The notes beneath the pieces were generated by a model. The model ran no database searches. It was not told the origin of the DNA and saw only the letters and a list, made by a program, of their open reading frames with translations. Positions 45,261 to 53,389 of a stretch of 64,000 nucleotides of DNA are shown piece after piece (the stretch's first letter is position 1; the number at the start of each line of letters is the position of its first letter). The translations under genes were made by a program, and so were the position numbers. Source of the stretch: Kumtagia sp963820075 (GTDB lineage: Bacteria > Pseudomonadota > Alphaproteobacteria > Rhizobiales > Rhizobiaceae); contig CAWFYS010000004.1 of NCBI GenBank assembly GCA_963820075.1, forward strand, positions 62,001 through 126,000, read 5' to 3'.

Positions 45261-45674
45261 CTACTGAACCACTTCGATCTTCTTTATCTTCGAGTTTGAT
45301 TCCGAGAAAACCTCAACCTCTTGATGGGTACCGGTATAGTTTGGCTGGTCGTACCGAAAAGGCACTGGCGATATCAACTGGATACAAATCACATCTCGAG
45401 GTTCAACCAAAGAAATCTTGATTCTATAAATGGGAGGATCGCTCTTTGAATCTCCTTCATAGGTTGTGACGGTCCCGTAGCAGGGCGTTGGCGCTACTAT
45501 CCAACCCCTTACATGCAAGCTGTCCGGTGTGGGCGGCATTTTATTGGCCCAAGCATAAAGCGGATGCTCCTTGTCGTCGAGGATTGTTCCGACCTTCCAG
45601 TCCTGAGCAAGGGACGGGCTGGAAAGCAAGATGACACCGGCCGCCAGAACCGACTGAATAACGCGTGTAAGCAT
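45261..45674 (-). CDS. Secreted hypothetical protein
   Basis: A 137-residue protein with a clear signal peptide (MLTRVIQSVLAAGVILLSSPSLAQ, cleavage after the Ala-Gln near residue 24). The mature part has no recognised domain, contains two cysteines (near 64 and 97) that could pair in the periplasm, and ends lysine-rich. Base composition is AT-richer than the housekeeping genes around it. Convergent with corC, leaving 29 bases between stops. Function unknown. Confidence 0.65.
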   Translation of the reverse strand: MLTRVIQSVLAAGVILLSSPSLAQDWKVGTILDDKEHPLYAWANKMPPTPDSLHVRGWIVAPTPCYGTVTTYEGDSKSDPPIYRIKISLVEPRDVICIQLISPVPFRYDQPNYTGTHQEVEVFSESNSKIKKIEVVQ

Positions 45675-45747
45675 TGCGCACCTTCTCTTTGAACCGTTAG
45701 GTTGCCGCCTTCAATCGGTCGTGTGGATTGCGCCGGCAACCCGTGCA

Positions 45748-46371
45748 TTATCCGAACCAAACGGCAACGATTCTCTGGGTTGCCGGACTGAGCTCAATAT
45801 TGGCCCTATCGGGTCTGTGGTCGTCCGTCAGCGGGTCACCCGTGTGGTAGACCCGCAGCGTCTTGCCGATGAGCGCAGAGCTGATCGGCCATGGTAGCTG
45901 TGGAATTTTCCCCAGAAAGTACGGAAACGGCAGATCCCCACCCTGCAAGGCGACGGAATCCGAAGCCTGGTTGCTCCGCCAAGGAAATGGCCATGGAAGT
46001 GACAATCCCTCGGCCAGTAGGCTGACCGAGGACGCCACCTCGATGGGCGCCTCGATATCGTTCGATTCGGAATGAATGCGGACGCCTTTGAGTGGCAACC
46101 CCTTGCCCCAGTAGTTAGCAACATCCGCTTTAGCTGATGCCTCGGCAGCAATCGGCATGGGCATCTGAATGACGCGACCGGCAGGTGGATCAACGAAGAA
46201 AGTGAAGTCTTGGATTCCGTCCTTCGGAGGCACAACGTAAATGACAGCAGTAAGAACGGGATTGGTCCAGCCACTTGTTGGCACTTCACCAATCGCAACC
46301 ACAACAAGGTCGTTCACTCCACTTCCAGACGAAATTGCCTTCGCGGCTAAGAGTTTAGGAACCTCCTGCAT
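45748..46371 (-). CDS. Hypothetical protein with I78-inhibitor-like C-terminus
   Basis: A 207-residue protein without a signal peptide. Residues about 166-207 (IGKTLRVYHTGDPLTDDHRP then DRANIELSPATQRIVAVWFG) resemble the peptidase inhibitor I78 family, whose core has R-x-x-x-P/T-G-D-x-x-T-x-D-x-R-x-D-R-x-N. The remainder, rich in beta-like and proline-containing stretches, is unrecognised. It is in line with the secreted hypothetical gene to its left, 73 bases away, in an AT-richer block. The I78 assignment is from visual resemblance only. Confidence 0.55.
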   Translation of the reverse strand: MQEVPKLLAAKAISSGSGVNDLVVVAIGEVPTSGWTNPVLTAVIYVVPPKDGIQDFTFFVDPPAGRVIQMPMPIAAEASAKADVANYWGKGLPLKGVRIHSESNDIEAPIEVASSVSLLAEGLSLPWPFPWRSNQASDSVALQGGDLPFPYFLGKIPQLPWPISSALIGKTLRVYHTGDPLTDDHRPDRANIELSPATQRIVAVWFG

Positions 46372-47112
46372 GACAAAATTCCTCCCAACTCACGTGATTG
46401 CGCACGCAACCGCATGACACCAGAAATTCATGCTAAGCCTATGAATACTAGAATTTAATACCCATTCAGTTTCAAGTCAATGCGCGTTTCGCGTTTTCAT
46501 CCTCGAGTGTGAAGTAGACGGGCGTATCGATTCTGACAGCGTCGGTTGATATGATAGCAATCTCATTATAGTGAGTGTAGGATACGCCGATTCATCGTCG
46601 CAGCTATGGCGGTATCCTTTCTTAATTCTGATACCTTTGACCGCAGCGCGATTTATGAGACGATGCCCGCGACCTCGTGGATCCGATCACCACAAGTTGC
46701 ACTGTGGTTGTCGCTCCGCCTCAAGTTAAGCTCATACTTAGCGGTCAGACTCCAACATTTTTATCCAACCTATATGCTCATCCTCAGGCATATGCTCGAA
46801 TCAAATGACTCTGTAAAGTTTATGCTTATCACTGGACTCTACGTGTAGTATTCGCATTTCCGCCTGATATTGCATGGGTCGAATGTCAAATTCGTTCCGC
46901 CAGTGTCGTGAAGCGAAAATGGGGTTTCTCGAAAACCGAAACGAAGTGTAAGCCCTGGTACATAAGACACCGGATCGCGGAAGAAGCGCCGTTTGCAACC
47001 CGCTATGGCCTGACTCCTCGACAGGCCCCTAATGCCGACAGTGCAATGTTCGGGACACCAAACAAGAAGATCTTCGGTTTTCGTCGGGCACACGCCGCGC
47101 TATCTTCCGCTC
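46372..47112. other. AT-rich stretch without recognised gene
   Basis: About 740 bp, clearly AT-richer than the flanks between roughly 46430 and 46860. Short open frames on both strands (for example 46606-46848 rightward and 46839-47093 leftward) have no recognisable domain, ribosome site or coding-like composition. It separates corC and its orphan neighbours from the MoeB operon and may be a rearrangement scar or decayed foreign DNA. Confidence 0.55.
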
Positions 47113-47871
47113 ATGACCGCTGCTCCGTTGACGCCCGACGAACTCGAACGCTATGCGCGCCATATCGTGCTGCCGGAGGTCGGCGGGCCGGGACAACAGA
47201 AGCTGAAACGCGCGCGCGTGCTGGTGATCGGCGCCGGCGGACTGGGCGCGCCGGTTCTGCAATATCTGGCGGCGGCCGGCGTCGGCACGCTGGGTGTCGC
47301 CGACGACGACACCGTTTCATTGTCGAACCTGCAGCGCCAGGTGATCCACGATACCGCCTCGGTCGGCGAGGCGAAGAACGCCAGCGCCGCGCGCGCCATC
47401 GCGCGCATCAATCCCGCCGTCACCGTGGAGGCGCATGATTTGCGCATCACCAAAGACAATGCCCGCCAGCTGGTGCGCGGCTACGACATCGTCGCCGATG
47501 GTTCCGACAATTTCGATACGCGCTATGCCGTGGCCGACGCCTGCGAGGCGGAGAAAGTACCTTTGGTCCATGCGGCGGTCGGCCGCTTCGACGGCTCCAT
47601 CACGGTGCTGAAGCCTTTCGATATGGACGAACAGGGAAGGCAGAACCCGTCCTATCGCGATCTGTTTCCCGAGCCGCCGCCGGCCGGCATGGTGCCGTCC
47701 TGCGCGGAGGCCGGCGTGCTCGGGGCGCTTACCGGCGTGGTCGGCACGCTGCAGGCGATGGAAATTATCAAGCTCGTCACCGGCATCGGCGAGCCTCTGG
47801 TCGGACGCCTGCTGCTTTATGACGGGCTTGGCGCCCGCTTCGACACGGTGAAATACAGGCGCCCGCTTTGA
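47113..47871 (+). CDS. MoeB/ThiF family adenylyltransferase
   Basis: A 252-residue E1-like enzyme that adenylates the C-terminus of a small sulfur-carrier protein (MoaD or ThiS type). The ATP/Rossmann motif GAGGLGAPVLQYLAAAGVG is near residues 37-55, followed by NLQRQVIHDTASVG near 71-84, DGSDNFDTRY near 127, and PSCAEAGVLG near 190. No rhodanese domain is present, so it is MoeB-sized. ATG 47113 was chosen. Which carrier it serves is not shown by the context; molybdopterin synthesis would suit the molybdenum hydroxylase in this window. Confidence 0.88.
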   Translation: MTAAPLTPDELERYARHIVLPEVGGPGQQKLKRARVLVIGAGGLGAPVLQYLAAAGVGTLGVADDDTVSLSNLQRQVIHDTASVGEAKNASAARAIARINPAVTVEAHDLRITKDNARQLVRGYDIVADGSDNFDTRYAVADACEAEKVPLVHAAVGRFDGSITVLKPFDMDEQGRQNPSYRDLFPEPPPAGMVPSCAEAGVLGALTGVVGTLQAMEIIKLVTGIGEPLVGRLLLYDGLGARFDTVKYRRPL

Positions 47872-47911
47872 CACCTGTCCGCCAGACCGCGTGCTTCGTG
47901 GGGCTTTCCGC

Positions 47912-48403
47912 ATGACGTCCCCCTCCGAAGTAACTACCATTCGTTGTGGGACCGGGGATTTTGAAGCGTGGGACGACCTGCTCGCGCTGATCCACTCTTC
48001 CTTCGCCTATATGAATGGCCGCATCGATCCTCCCTCCTCGGCGTTGCTGCTGACGCCGGACGAGCTGCGCCGGAAATGCGCGACCGATACCGTCTTCCTG
48101 GCATTCCTTGGCGAGCGGCTGGTCGGATGCGCTTTCCTGGCCCGGCGCTCTGACCATGCCTATCTAGGCAAACTGGCCGTCGCCCCGGATCTGCAAGGAC
48201 GAGGAATCGGTGGGAAATTGCTTACAGAAGTCGAGCGACACGCGCGCGCTCAAGGAATGTCGGCGATCGAGCTCCAGACGCGAATAGAGCTCACCGAGAA
48301 CCACCTGACATTCGCGCGGCTAGGCTTTCGCGAGACCGGGCGCACCGCGCATCCCGGCTACGCCCGCGCGACCTCGCTCACCATGCGGAAGCTGCTCGCG
48401 TGA
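47912..48403 (+). CDS. GNAT family N-acetyltransferase
   Basis: A 163-residue GNAT with the acetyl-CoA loop VAPDLQGRGIGGKLLTEVE near residues 90-108 and a C-terminal LTFARLGFRETGRTAHPGY motif. The substrate is unknown. The start may be ATG 47912 or GTG 47891. It overlaps the next gene by 4 bases (GTGA), so the two may be translated together. Confidence 0.85.
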   Translation: MTSPSEVTTIRCGTGDFEAWDDLLALIHSSFAYMNGRIDPPSSALLLTPDELRRKCATDTVFLAFLGERLVGCAFLARRSDHAYLGKLAVAPDLQGRGIGGKLLTEVERHARAQGMSAIELQTRIELTENHLTFARLGFRETGRTAHPGYARATSLTMRKLLA

Positions 48404-49653
48404 GCCTGGCGCTCAGCGACGGGGAGCGCGCCATCGCCGCCGGCTCGCACGGAGATGGCGCAGGCATGGCGATGCGTATCGTCATCGAAAGCGCCCGCCT
48501 GCTCGGCGCGCCGCGCCTCATTCCAATCGTGTCGGCGCATATTGACGGCGCGCTTTACCATGGCAATTCCGGGACGCTTTTTGCCGAGAGACTGGTCGAG
48601 GGCGGCGGCCGCGTGACGGTGCGCTCCACGCTCAATGTCGGCGCGCTCGATCTCATGGGCTGTTCGCGCGTGCGGCTGAAGGAGCCGGAGCGGGGCATGG
48701 CGCGGCGCATGATGGACGCCTACCGCAAGCTTGGCTGCGAGCCGAGTTGGACCTGCGCGCCGTATCAGGCCGGGCATCGCCCGGCGCGCGGCAGCGACGT
48801 GGCCTGGGGCGAGTCCAATGCGGTCGTCTTCTGCAACTCCGTGCTTGGCGCGCGCACCAACCGGTACGGCGACTTTCTCGACATCGCTTGCGCGATATCC
48901 GGCCGCGCGCCCGACTGCGGCCTGCACCGGCCGGAAAATCGCGTTGCGACAGTCGTCTTCGATGTAAGTAATTTATCACTTACATTCCTTTCCTCGGAAA
49001 TAGCCTGGCCGGTGCTCGGCAGCCTGCTTGGCCGGGAAGTGGGCAATGCGGTCGCCGTGGTGGTCGGCGCCGGAACGCGCCCGGACGAGGACGCGCTCAA
49101 GGCATTCGGCGCCGCCGCCGCTGCTACCGGCGCGGTCGGGCTGTTCCACATCGCCGGTGTCACGCCCGAGGCGCCGGACGAGGCAACCGCGCTGGGCCAT
49201 CTGCCGCCGGTCGCAGTGATCGAGGTAAGCGATGCCATGGCGAGGGACGCCCAGGCTGGTCTTTCCACGGCGGCGACCACGCACCGCGTCGACGCCGTCG
49301 CCATCGGCAGCCCGCATTTGTCCTTGCGCGAGATTGAGCGGCTGGAAGCCATGCTCGGCGGACGCCGGCTTGCGGTTCCGCTCTATGCCTGTACCGGCCG
49401 GCATGTGCTGGCGGCGCTTGCGGCCGAACGGCGGCGGGCGCTGGAGGCGGCGGGCGTGGTGATCGTCGCCGACACATGCGTGGTGGTCACGCCCATCCTT
49501 CCGGACCTGAAAGACGGCGTGCTGATGACGAATTCCGGGAAGTTCGCGCAGTATGCGCCGGGCAACACCGGCTATGCCGTGCTCTATGGTTCGCTGGCCG
49601 AATGCGTCGAGAGCGCGGTTGCCGGCCGGCCGGTGCTGGGAAGCCGGTCGTGA
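48400..49653 (+). CDS. Aconitase X catalytic (large) subunit
   Basis: A 417-residue AcnX catalytic-domain protein (formerly DUF521). Blocks GNSGTLFAERLVEGGGRVTV near 50-70, ESNAVVFCNSVLGARTNRYG near 140-160 and VADTCVVVTPIL near 360 with a cluster-binding type cysteine are characteristic. Studied bacterial AcnX enzymes dehydrate cis-3-hydroxy-L-proline; archaeal ones act on mevalonate 5-phosphate. It overlaps the small subunit by 4 bases (GTGA). No proline-pathway partner is adjacent, so the substrate is inferred from the family. Confidence 0.85.
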   Translation: MSLALSDGERAIAAGSHGDGAGMAMRIVIESARLLGAPRLIPIVSAHIDGALYHGNSGTLFAERLVEGGGRVTVRSTLNVGALDLMGCSRVRLKEPERGMARRMMDAYRKLGCEPSWTCAPYQAGHRPARGSDVAWGESNAVVFCNSVLGARTNRYGDFLDIACAISGRAPDCGLHRPENRVATVVFDVSNLSLTFLSSEIAWPVLGSLLGREVGNAVAVVVGAGTRPDEDALKAFGAAAAATGAVGLFHIAGVTPEAPDEATALGHLPPVAVIEVSDAMARDAQAGLSTAATTHRVDAVAIGSPHLSLREIERLEAMLGGRRLAVPLYACTGRHVLAALAAERRRALEAAGVVIVADTCVVVTPILPDLKDGVLMTNSGKFAQYAPGNTGYAVLYGSLAECVESAVAGRPVLGSRS

Positions 49654-50081
49654 CGGCGGCGGGCCAAACGCTGATTGGCGGCGGCATCCTCGTCCCCGGC
49701 GAGGGCGGCGAGGGCGAGGCGCTGGTTCTGTCGGCGGCGATCAGTTTCTGGGGCGGCGTCGATCCCGCCACCGGAAGGATCGCCGATGTCCGCCATCCCG
49801 AATTTGGCGCCGACATTTCCGGCAGCGTGCTTTTCCTGCCCGCGACGATCGGCTCCTCGTCGGCATCGGCGGTGCTGCTGGAACTCGTGCGCAACGGACA
49901 CGCGCCGGCGGCGCTCGTTCTGCATGAGCCCGATGCGATCCTGCTGCTCGGCCTGATCGTCGCGCGCGAAATGGGCTGGCCCGCGCCGATCGCCGTCAGG
50001 GCGGACAGCCATCGGTTCCCGGAATTCCGCAATCGGCGCGTGGCAATCTCGAATTCAGGCGAAATCCAGATCGTAAGTTAA
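49650..50081 (+). CDS. Aconitase X swivel-domain (small) subunit
   Basis: A 143-residue AcnX swivel domain (formerly DUF126), with ISFWGGVDPATGRIADVRHP near residues 28-48 and the flexible loop LPATIGSSSASAVLLEL near 63-79, the conserved SS motif of the family. The GTG start overlaps the large subunit. Its stop overlaps the convergent stop of the hydroxyacid dehydrogenase gene, within a small inverted repeat. Confidence 0.88.
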   Translation: MTAAGQTLIGGGILVPGEGGEGEALVLSAAISFWGGVDPATGRIADVRHPEFGADISGSVLFLPATIGSSSASAVLLELVRNGHAPAALVLHEPDAILLLGLIVAREMGWPAPIAVRADSHRFPEFRNRRVAISNSGEIQIVS

Positions 50082-51088
50082 AACTTACTCTCTCTCATAG
50101 GGAGCACGCGGTCCGGCGGACGGTGGCTGTCGAAGAAGGTGCGGATGTTGATGATCACCTTCTCGCCCATGTCGATGCGGCCTTCGATCGTGGCCGAGCC
50201 CATATGCGGCAGGATGACCACCTTGCCCTTGGCGGCGAGCTTCACCAGTTTCGGATTGACGGCGGGCTCGTGCTCGAAGACATCGAGGCCGGCGCCGGCG
50301 ATCTTGCCCTCCTGCAGCATCTTGACCAGCGTATCCTCGTCGATGAGGTCGCCGCGCGCGGTGTTGACGATGTAGCTGGTCGGCTGCAGCAGCGCGAGAC
50401 GGCGCGCCGACAGCAGATGGAAGGTGGCGGGCGTCGAGGGACAGTTGACGGAGATGATGTCCATGCGCGCCAGCATCTGGTCGAGGCTTTCCCAATAGGT
50501 TGCCTCAAGCTCGTCCTCGACGCTTTGCAGGACACGATGGCGATTGTGGTAGTGGATCGACAGGCCGAAAGCCTTGGCGCGCCGCGCCACCGCCGTGCCG
50601 ATCCGGCCCATGCCGATGATGCCGAGCCGTTTTCCGCTGAAGCGCCGGCCGAGCATCCAGGTCGGCGACCAGCCGGACCATTTCGAGGGATGCTCCAGAA
50701 TATTGGCGCCCTCGGTCAGCCGGCGCGGCACGGCAAGCATGAGCGCCATGGTCATGTCGGCGGTGTCCTCGGTGAGCACGCCGGGCGTGTTGGTGACGGT
50801 TATTCCCTTGCGGGTCGCGGCCTCCACGTCGATCTTGTCGACGCCGTTGCCGAAATTGGCGATAAGCTTGAAATTGCGTCCGGCCTGCTCGATCAGCGAC
50901 GCGTCGATGCGGTCGGTGACAGTGGGGACGAGAACATCGGCCTCTCTCATGGCGGCCGCGAGTTCATCCTGGGTCATCGGACGGTCGTCAACGTTGAGCC
51001 GCGCATCGAACAGTTCGCGCATGCGTGTCTCGACCTGGTCCGGGAGTTTGCGGGTAATCACGACCAGAGGCTTCTTCTTGCCCGCCAT
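50078..51088 (-). CDS. D-2-hydroxyacid dehydrogenase (glyoxylate/hydroxypyruvate reductase type)
   Basis: A 336-residue NAD(P)-dependent enzyme. The Rossmann motif GIIGMGRIGTAVARRAKAFG is near residues 157-176, catalytic Arg in NTARGDLIDED near 245, Glu in GLDVFEHEP near 268 and His in ILPHMGSAT near 295. It resembles GyaR-like glyoxylate reductases that reduce glyoxylate or hydroxypyruvate. ATG 51088 was chosen as it gives MAGKKKPLVVITRKLP with GAGGAAA upstream; a longer frame to 51247 lacks family sequence. Confidence 0.88.
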   Translation of the reverse strand: MAGKKKPLVVITRKLPDQVETRMRELFDARLNVDDRPMTQDELAAAMREADVLVPTVTDRIDASLIEQAGRNFKLIANFGNGVDKIDVEAATRKGITVTNTPGVLTEDTADMTMALMLAVPRRLTEGANILEHPSKWSGWSPTWMLGRRFSGKRLGIIGMGRIGTAVARRAKAFGLSIHYHNRHRVLQSVEDELEATYWESLDQMLARMDIISVNCPSTPATFHLLSARRLALLQPTSYIVNTARGDLIDEDTLVKMLQEGKIAGAGLDVFEHEPAVNPKLVKLAAKGKVVILPHMGSATIEGRIDMGEKVIINIRTFFDSHRPPDRVLPMRESKF

Positions 51089-51219
51089 CAGTTTCCTCGA
51101 ATCCAGATCCTGTTGAGACCTCTTTAACCAAGGCGGGCGAAACTTGCACCCGGCCTCGGCGTGACAGCCTGTGTAACAAGCAGCCGGGCCGATGACAAAG
51201 AAAAAGGGTATCGCCCAAT

Positions 51220-51813
51220 ATGGGTCGCGCGCGCCGAAAAAAAGCAATGAAGGTGTCTGGCCTCGTGTCGTTTCGCGCCGCCGCGACGGGCGCGCTCATC
51301 TGTCTTGCTCTGCTGCCGGCCGGCGGCCGTCATGCCCTCGCGCAAGGCGCGATCGGCCAGAGCGCGCCGCAAGGTCCGAGCGGTCTGCCGCTGCCGCGCT
51401 TCGTGAGCCTCAAGTCCGGAAAGGTGAACTCGCGTATCGGACCGGGGGTCAACTATCCGGTCGACTGGCTTTACCTGAAGCCGGGACTGCCGATGGAAAT
51501 CATCCAGGAATACGACAACTGGCGGCGCGTGCGCGATTCGGACGGCGCCGAGGGCTGGATCAATCAGTCGCTGCTTTCGGGCAAGCGCACGGCGATCGTG
51601 GCCCCTTGGCAGCGCGGCAAGGAGACCAAGGTCGAACTCCTGTCGGAGCCGCGGCGCGAAGCGGCCAGGATCGCCATGATCGAGCCCGGCGTTGTCGGCA
51701 CGATCAAGGAATGCAACGGCGATTGGTGCCAGATGAGCTTTGCCGGACATACCGGCTGGCTCAACCAGACGCTGGTGTGGGGCGCCTATCCGGGCGAGAC
51801 GATCAAGGATTAA
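51220..51813 (+). CDS. Periplasmic SH3-domain protein
   Basis: A 197-residue protein with an N-terminal basic stretch and a signal sequence (ATGALICLALLPAGGRHALA, cleaved near residue 42). Two bacterial SH3-like repeats follow (SLKSGKVNSRIGPGVNYPVD near 63-82; EPRREAARIAMIEPGVVGTI near 146-165), each ending in a W-NQ/LNQ motif. Such SH3_4 (DUF1058) proteins are thought to bind cell-wall peptides. ATG 51247 is an alternative start. Divergent from the dehydrogenase gene. Confidence 0.85.
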   Translation: MGRARRKKAMKVSGLVSFRAAATGALICLALLPAGGRHALAQGAIGQSAPQGPSGLPLPRFVSLKSGKVNSRIGPGVNYPVDWLYLKPGLPMEIIQEYDNWRRVRDSDGAEGWINQSLLSGKRTAIVAPWQRGKETKVELLSEPRREAARIAMIEPGVVGTIKECNGDWCQMSFAGHTGWLNQTLVWGAYPGETIKD

Positions 51814-52166
51814 TCCGGCCTGCTGGTGGAGCCGGCGTCACGGTTGGACCTATCTGCCCGAGTCGCAGGATGAGCCGGTCATTGCGCAGTTGGCCGGCAG
51901 CGTGTCGGGAGCCCCGGAGGTGTTCTGGCAGGCCGCCAGCGCGCACATCGCGGCCCCGGCGACAAGAACCATTATCATTTCGCGAAGTCGTGGCATCTCC
52001 AATCTCCTTGGCTAATCAGGAAGATCGCATGGACCTGCCGAGTGTCGCAGGAAACCCTTGGAAATCAAAGGAAGCCATCCTCTATCGCATCGGCCCGAAT
52101 CGGATTCGACTCCCGATTAGCTGCTTCACGGGCGAAGAGGTCCATCCATCGCGGGGAGGATTGAAA
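51814..52166. other. Intergenic gap between SH3 gene and irr
   Basis: A 353-bp stretch in which I recognise no gene. A segment near 52100-52120 (GGATTCGACTCCCGATT) looks like a tRNA T-arm, but no acceptor or anticodon arm can be folded around it. No clear terminator for either flanking gene was found. Confidence 0.5.
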
Positions 52167-52592
52167 TCAGGCGGCGCCTTTGCGCCGCAGGCGCACGACC
52201 ACGTCGACGTTCACGATTTCCATTCCCTCGGGCGGTTCCGGCAGGTTGCTGACCCGGATCGGTCCGGACATGATATCGAAAACCGCGTTCTCGCCTTCGA
52301 CGAAGAAATGGTGATGGTCCGACGTGTTGGTGTCGAAATAGGTCTTGGACCCCTCGACGGCGAGGATGCGCAGCAGACCGGCATCCGTGAACTGGTGCAG
52401 CGTGTTGTAGACAGTCGCCAGCGACACCGGCACGCCCGCGGCCAGCGCTTCCTCGTGCAGCAGTTCAGCGGAAAGATGACGGTCGCCCTTGGCGAACAAA
52501 AGTTCGGCCAACGCCACGCGCTGACGCGTCGGCCGCAGACCGGCCCTGCGTACGCGTTCGTCAATTCCGGTCATGTTGCCTTGCGACTTCAT
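52167..52592 (-). CDS. irr: Iron response regulator Irr (Fur family)
   Basis: A 141-residue Fur-family regulator of the rhizobial Irr type, which controls heme and iron genes and is destabilised or inactivated by heme. The DNA-binding part has RPTRQRVALAELL near 20-32 and SLATVYNTLHQFTDAGLL near 57-74. The heme-site motif DHHHFFVEGEN near 92-102 distinguishes Irr from Fur. The N-terminal GCPW heme-regulatory motif of Bradyrhizobium is absent, as in other rhizobia. It is divergent from fabA, the usual rhizobial arrangement. Confidence 0.93.
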   Translation of the reverse strand: MKSQGNMTGIDERVRRAGLRPTRQRVALAELLFAKGDRHLSAELLHEEALAAGVPVSLATVYNTLHQFTDAGLLRILAVEGSKTYFDTNTSDHHHFFVEGENAVFDIMSGPIRVSNLPEPPEGMEIVNVDVVVRLRRKGAA

Positions 52593-52705
52593 CTTCCGAA
52601 GTATAGCCCAAGTGAGAGAAAAAGACTTGCGAACGACCCAAGCTCACCAGTCAGCCCCTGGATCAGCATATATTCGGTTGTCGACGCCGGATCAATAGCC
52701 GCGCC

Positions 52706-52724
52706 TTGACCGGTCATTGACCGG
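52706..52724 (+). promoter_or_regulatory. Direct repeat upstream of fabA (candidate operator)
   Basis: TTGACCGG occurs twice, at 52706-52713 and 52717-52724, with an 11-bp period, one helical turn. It is also part of an imperfect palindrome CCTTG...CAAGG. It lies about 130-150 bases before the fabA start; a GATAAT box follows the second copy at short spacing. It may be a promoter element, a regulator site, or both. Confidence 0.4.
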
Positions 52725-52853
52725 GCAAGGCTGGCAGGATAATCGCTAACGTCGAGTTCCGGCTTGAAACGGTTCGTGATACCCGTTTTGGTGGACGATA
52801 GATGGCGCCGCCGGGCGTCCGGCTGTGAGATTGAGCGCGGAGAGCTGAAAGCA

Positions 52854-53360
52854 GTGGGGAAATCCAGCTACGATTACGAGGAACTGCTCGCCTGCGCGCG
52901 TGGAGAACTGTTCGGCCCCGGAAACGCGCAACTGCCCTATCCGCCGATGCTGATGTTCAACCGCATCAGCGAAATCAGCGAGAAGGGCGGCGAGTTCGAC
53001 AAGGGCTTCGTGCGCGCCGAACTCGATGTCAGCCGCGACCTCTGGTTCTTCCCGTGCCACTTCATCCAGGACCCGGTCATGCCCGGCTGTCTCGGCCTCG
53101 ACGCGCTCTGGCAGCTTTCCGGCTTCTTCCTCGGTTGGCTCGGCGAGCCTGGCAAGGGGCGGGCACTGTCAACCGGCGAGGTGAAATTCACCGGCATGGT
53201 CACACCGGCCAACAAGAAGGTCGAATACGGCGTGGATTTCAAGCGCGTCTTGCGCGGCCGCCTGGTGCTCGGTATCGGCGACGGCTGGCTGAAAGCCGAC
53301 GGCGAGACGATATATAAGGCGACCGACCTCAGAGTCGGCCTGTTCAAGCAGGCGGCGTGA
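52854..53360 (+). CDS. fabA: 3-hydroxydecanoyl-ACP dehydratase/isomerase
   Basis: A 168-residue FabA that makes the cis-3-decenoyl branch point of unsaturated fatty acid synthesis. The active-site histidine and aspartate lie in CHFIQDPVMPGCLGLDALWQ near residues 69-88. The N-terminus SSYDYEELLACARGELFG is characteristic. The GTG at 52854 was chosen with GGAGAG upstream; a longer frame from 52764 has no family sequence. It forms an operon with fabB and fabI. Confidence 0.95.
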   Translation: MGKSSYDYEELLACARGELFGPGNAQLPYPPMLMFNRISEISEKGGEFDKGFVRAELDVSRDLWFFPCHFIQDPVMPGCLGLDALWQLSGFFLGWLGEPGKGRALSTGEVKFTGMVTPANKKVEYGVDFKRVLRGRLVLGIGDGWLKADGETIYKATDLRVGLFKQAA

Positions 53361-53389
53361 CGGTCAGCCTGGTCGCGAGGGAGTTGCGC

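Noticed and set aside
46606..46848. Small open frame of 80 codons in the AT-rich gap
   Set aside because: No ribosome site, no known domain and no coding-like composition; not strong enough to call a gene.
46839..47093. Leftward open frame of 84 codons before the MoeB gene
   Set aside because: No family recognised; a start context is lacking and it may be repeat-like intergenic sequence.
48964..48983. Inverted repeat GTAAGT...ACTTAC inside the aconitase X gene, similar to the one at 50073-50088
   Set aside because: Short, AT-rich and within a coding frame that is intact; two matches of six bases are not enough to claim a regulatory element.
52095..52125. tRNA T-arm-like sequence between the SH3 gene and irr
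   Set aside because: Only a T-loop-like match is present; acceptor, D and anticodon arms could not be paired, so it is not a tRNA gene.
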